A stretch of 32,460 nucleotides of DNA, taken from a virus. This document shows, piece by piece, positions 31,293 to 32,460 of the stretch. Location: the IMG/VR virus record IMGVR_UViG_3300006332_000577, positions 1 to 32,460 of that record. The stretch is one strand, 5' to 3'. The notes below the pieces were generated by a model. The model made no database searches and had not been told where the DNA came from. It saw only the letters and a program-made list of their open reading frames with translations. The translations under genes and the position numbers were made by a program. Numbering within the stretch: position 1 is the first letter of the stretch; each line of letters starts with the position of its first letter.

Positions 31293-31299
31293 TATTTAG
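31293..31299 (-). promoter_or_regulatory. Late promoter-like motif (CTAAATA)
   Basis: CTAAATA on the minus strand 29 bases before the gp19 ATG and just after the gp18 terminator, the same terminator-then-CTAAATA order as at 25357-25394. Confidence 0.6.
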
Positions 31300-31313
31300 A
31301 ATAATTCATATTT

Positions 31314-31439
31314 TCAGACAAAAAAAGGAGACCCATTGCGGGTCTCCCAATATTCTGGTTCTCTTGGATCATCTTTAGGATCCCAGTAGAAGAATTTCAT
31401 CTGGGATAACCGACAATGTTTAAGAGGTTTTATTTTCAT
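31314..31439 (-). CDS. Tiny late protein between sheath and tube, overlapping a terminator
   Basis: 41 codons from the ATG at 31439, which shares one base with the gp18 stop (TAATG), to TGA at 31314-31316. The product begins MKIKPLKHCRLSQ, with an internal Met starting MKFFYWDPKDDPREPEYW, and ends NGSPFFV. The last codons are the terminator hairpin and T-run itself. The acidic, aromatic core and stop-start coupling suggest a real gene; low complexity is absent. Function unknown. Confidence 0.55.
   Translation of the reverse strand: MKIKPLKHCRLSQMKFFYWDPKDDPREPEYWETRNGSPFFV
31320..31347 (-). terminator. Rho-independent terminator after gp18
   Basis: Minus-strand stem GGAGACCC / GGGTCTCC (8 bp) with a five-base loop GCAAT, followed by seven T. 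The stem core GAGACCC/GGGTCTC is the same as in the gp23 terminator. Confidence 0.88.
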
Positions 31440-32460
31440 TAACTTGCTACTTCAGTAAATGCAACACCACTTCTGGTTGCTGTAAATGTAAGAGTAATGT
31501 AGTTAATTGTACGTGTTGGTTTCACGAAGATTTCTGCGTAGAACTCTCCACGATCAACTGCCTCAGAAGGGTTGTTGTCATCGTCACACTTAACTAAGAA
31601 GTCAGTTACACCACGACGACCTTGAACTTCACGAAGATAAGGTTCAACAATATTGAGGAACAATGAACGTTGTGCCGCATCATTCTGCTCAAAGAGTTGT
31701 GACTTAGCAGCACCAGAGATAACTCTCTCAATTGTTAGGAACAAACGACGAACGTTGATTCTATCAAATGCGGATGCAAATCCTTGTGCAGTCTTATCAC
31801 CAAATAGAACTACACCTTGTCCAGGGAAGGAAACGATAGGATTAACACGAGCACCATACAGACGATCACGTTGAGTCTTGTTAGGAGTATATGCAAGTTT
31901 AATTGCATTTCTCAAGATACCACGTTGGAAACCAGCAGGTGAGAACCAAGGTTCTGAAACTTCAGTAGTTTGTAGGCAAAGACCAGCAACGTCACCGTTA
32001 GAAGGAATGTAACGATAAACATCATTATACTTATCGTAGATATACTTGTAACCAGAATCAAATACTGAGTAACTTGATGATGGTAGTAGATCAAAGAAAC
32101 TAATGATGTTATTGGTAATTGTATTTGCGTTACTTAAACCAATGATGTTACCACGACGAGGTGATACTAATAACATGCAATCTCTACGCTCTTCAACAAT
32201 ATTTGTCAAAGCAGTGATCTTAGCATGTGCCTCAGCTTCTGTAGCAGCTGAAGTTCCAGACAAGATATAATCGATTGTCTGTGACTCAGGATCTTCAAGT
32301 AGATCGTATGCAGTAGTAACAACAGTATTACTTACAGTATAAACACCACCAGAAGTACCGTAATCAGCACCGTCAGCAAGTCTGTAGTAGAATGTTGCGT
32401 TGTTCTTAGAACCAACTGTAGTACGTCCAGCAGGATAATCAGTAGATCCAGCAGCAGAAC
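31439..32460 (-). CDS. 18: Tail sheath protein gp18 (C-terminal part, cut by window edge)
   Basis: The frame is open to the edge of the window; the visible ~340 residues are the C-terminal part of gp18 (cyanophage sheath proteins are about 700-800 residues). Recognisable: CMLLVSPRRGNIIG, APYTP-like LAYTPNKTQRDRLYGARVNPI, GQGVVLFGDKTAQ, INVRRLFLTIERVISG and the closing FVKPTRTINYITLTFTATRSG. It polymerises around the gp19 tube and contracts on infection. The start lies outside the window. Confidence 0.96.
   Translation of the reverse strand, partial: SAAGSTDYPAGRTTVGSKNNATFYYRLADGADYGTSGGVYTVSNTVVTTAYDLLEDPESQTIDYILSGTSAATEAEAHAKITALTNIVEERRDCMLLVSPRRGNIIGLSNANTITNNIISFFDLLPSSSYSVFDSGYKYIYDKYNDVYRYIPSNGDVAGLCLQTTEVSEPWFSPAGFQRGILRNAIKLAYTPNKTQRDRLYGARVNPIVSFPGQGVVLFGDKTAQGFASAFDRINVRRLFLTIERVISGAAKSQLFEQNDAAQRSLFLNIVEPYLREVQGRRGVTDFLVKCDDDNNPSEAVDRGEFYAEIFVKPTRTINYITLTFTATRSGVAFTEVAS

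Noticed and set aside
1-32460. CRISPR arrays, insertion sequences, attachment sites
   Set aside because: No direct-repeat array, transposase or integrase signature was seen on either strand.

Overview
This window is part of the genome of a T4-like cyanomyovirus, a contractile-tailed phage of marine Synechococcus or Prochlorococcus. Three signals point this way. The T4 replication core is present (regA, 62, 44, 45, 46, 47, 55, uvsW, uvsY), as is the head/tail core (18 partial, 19, 20, 21, 22, 23). A set of cyanobacterium-type auxiliary genes is interleaved with these: hsp20, a PsbN-like protein, pebS, pcyA, cobS, a CobT-like VWA protein, purS, purM, and homologues of DUF3110, Ycf35/DUF1257 and DUF2997. 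The DNA is AT-rich, genes are packed with ATGA/TAATG overlaps, and almost everything is on the minus strand. I therefore describe it in transcription order, from high to low coordinates.

32460-25400 is the late virion module: tail sheath (cut by the window edge), a tiny 41-codon gene with a terminator inside it, tail tube, portal, a small acidic core-like protein, prohead protease, scaffold and major capsid protein, closed by a strong rho-independent terminator. NATAAATA/CTAAATA late-promoter motifs precede most of these units.

25400-22100 is an accessory island. It holds a catalytic-domain-only class II aminoacyl-tRNA synthetase relative (AsnRS-like), directly followed by a tRNA with an Asn anticodon (GUU) but a long class II-style variable arm. 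After these come purM, the DUF2997 and Ycf35-like pair, and a probable tail-tube-like structural protein. The synthetase/tRNA pair is the feature I find most unusual.

22100-4960 is the replication, recombination and metabolism module: uvsY, uvsW, late sigma factor gp55 behind a consensus sigma70 promoter overlapping a perfect palindrome, 47/46, purS, the VWA-metallopeptidase protein, the bilin reductases pebS and pcyA, cobS, clamp and clamp loader, a 2OG-Fe(II) oxygenase, the PsbN-like gene, a Dam-type methylase, gp62 and regA.

4960-1 holds a run of small membrane-anchored proteins of unknown function on the minus strand. They converge on a three-gene plus-strand cassette of predicted exported proteins, the only plus-strand genes in the window. 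The two cassettes overlap tail to tail by 221 bp, and the third exported gene has no normal start codon. A divergently oriented hsp20 closes the window. Overall the phage seems to combine its own replication and virion factory with genes that act on host pigment, purine, cobalamin or chelatase, and photosystem functions.
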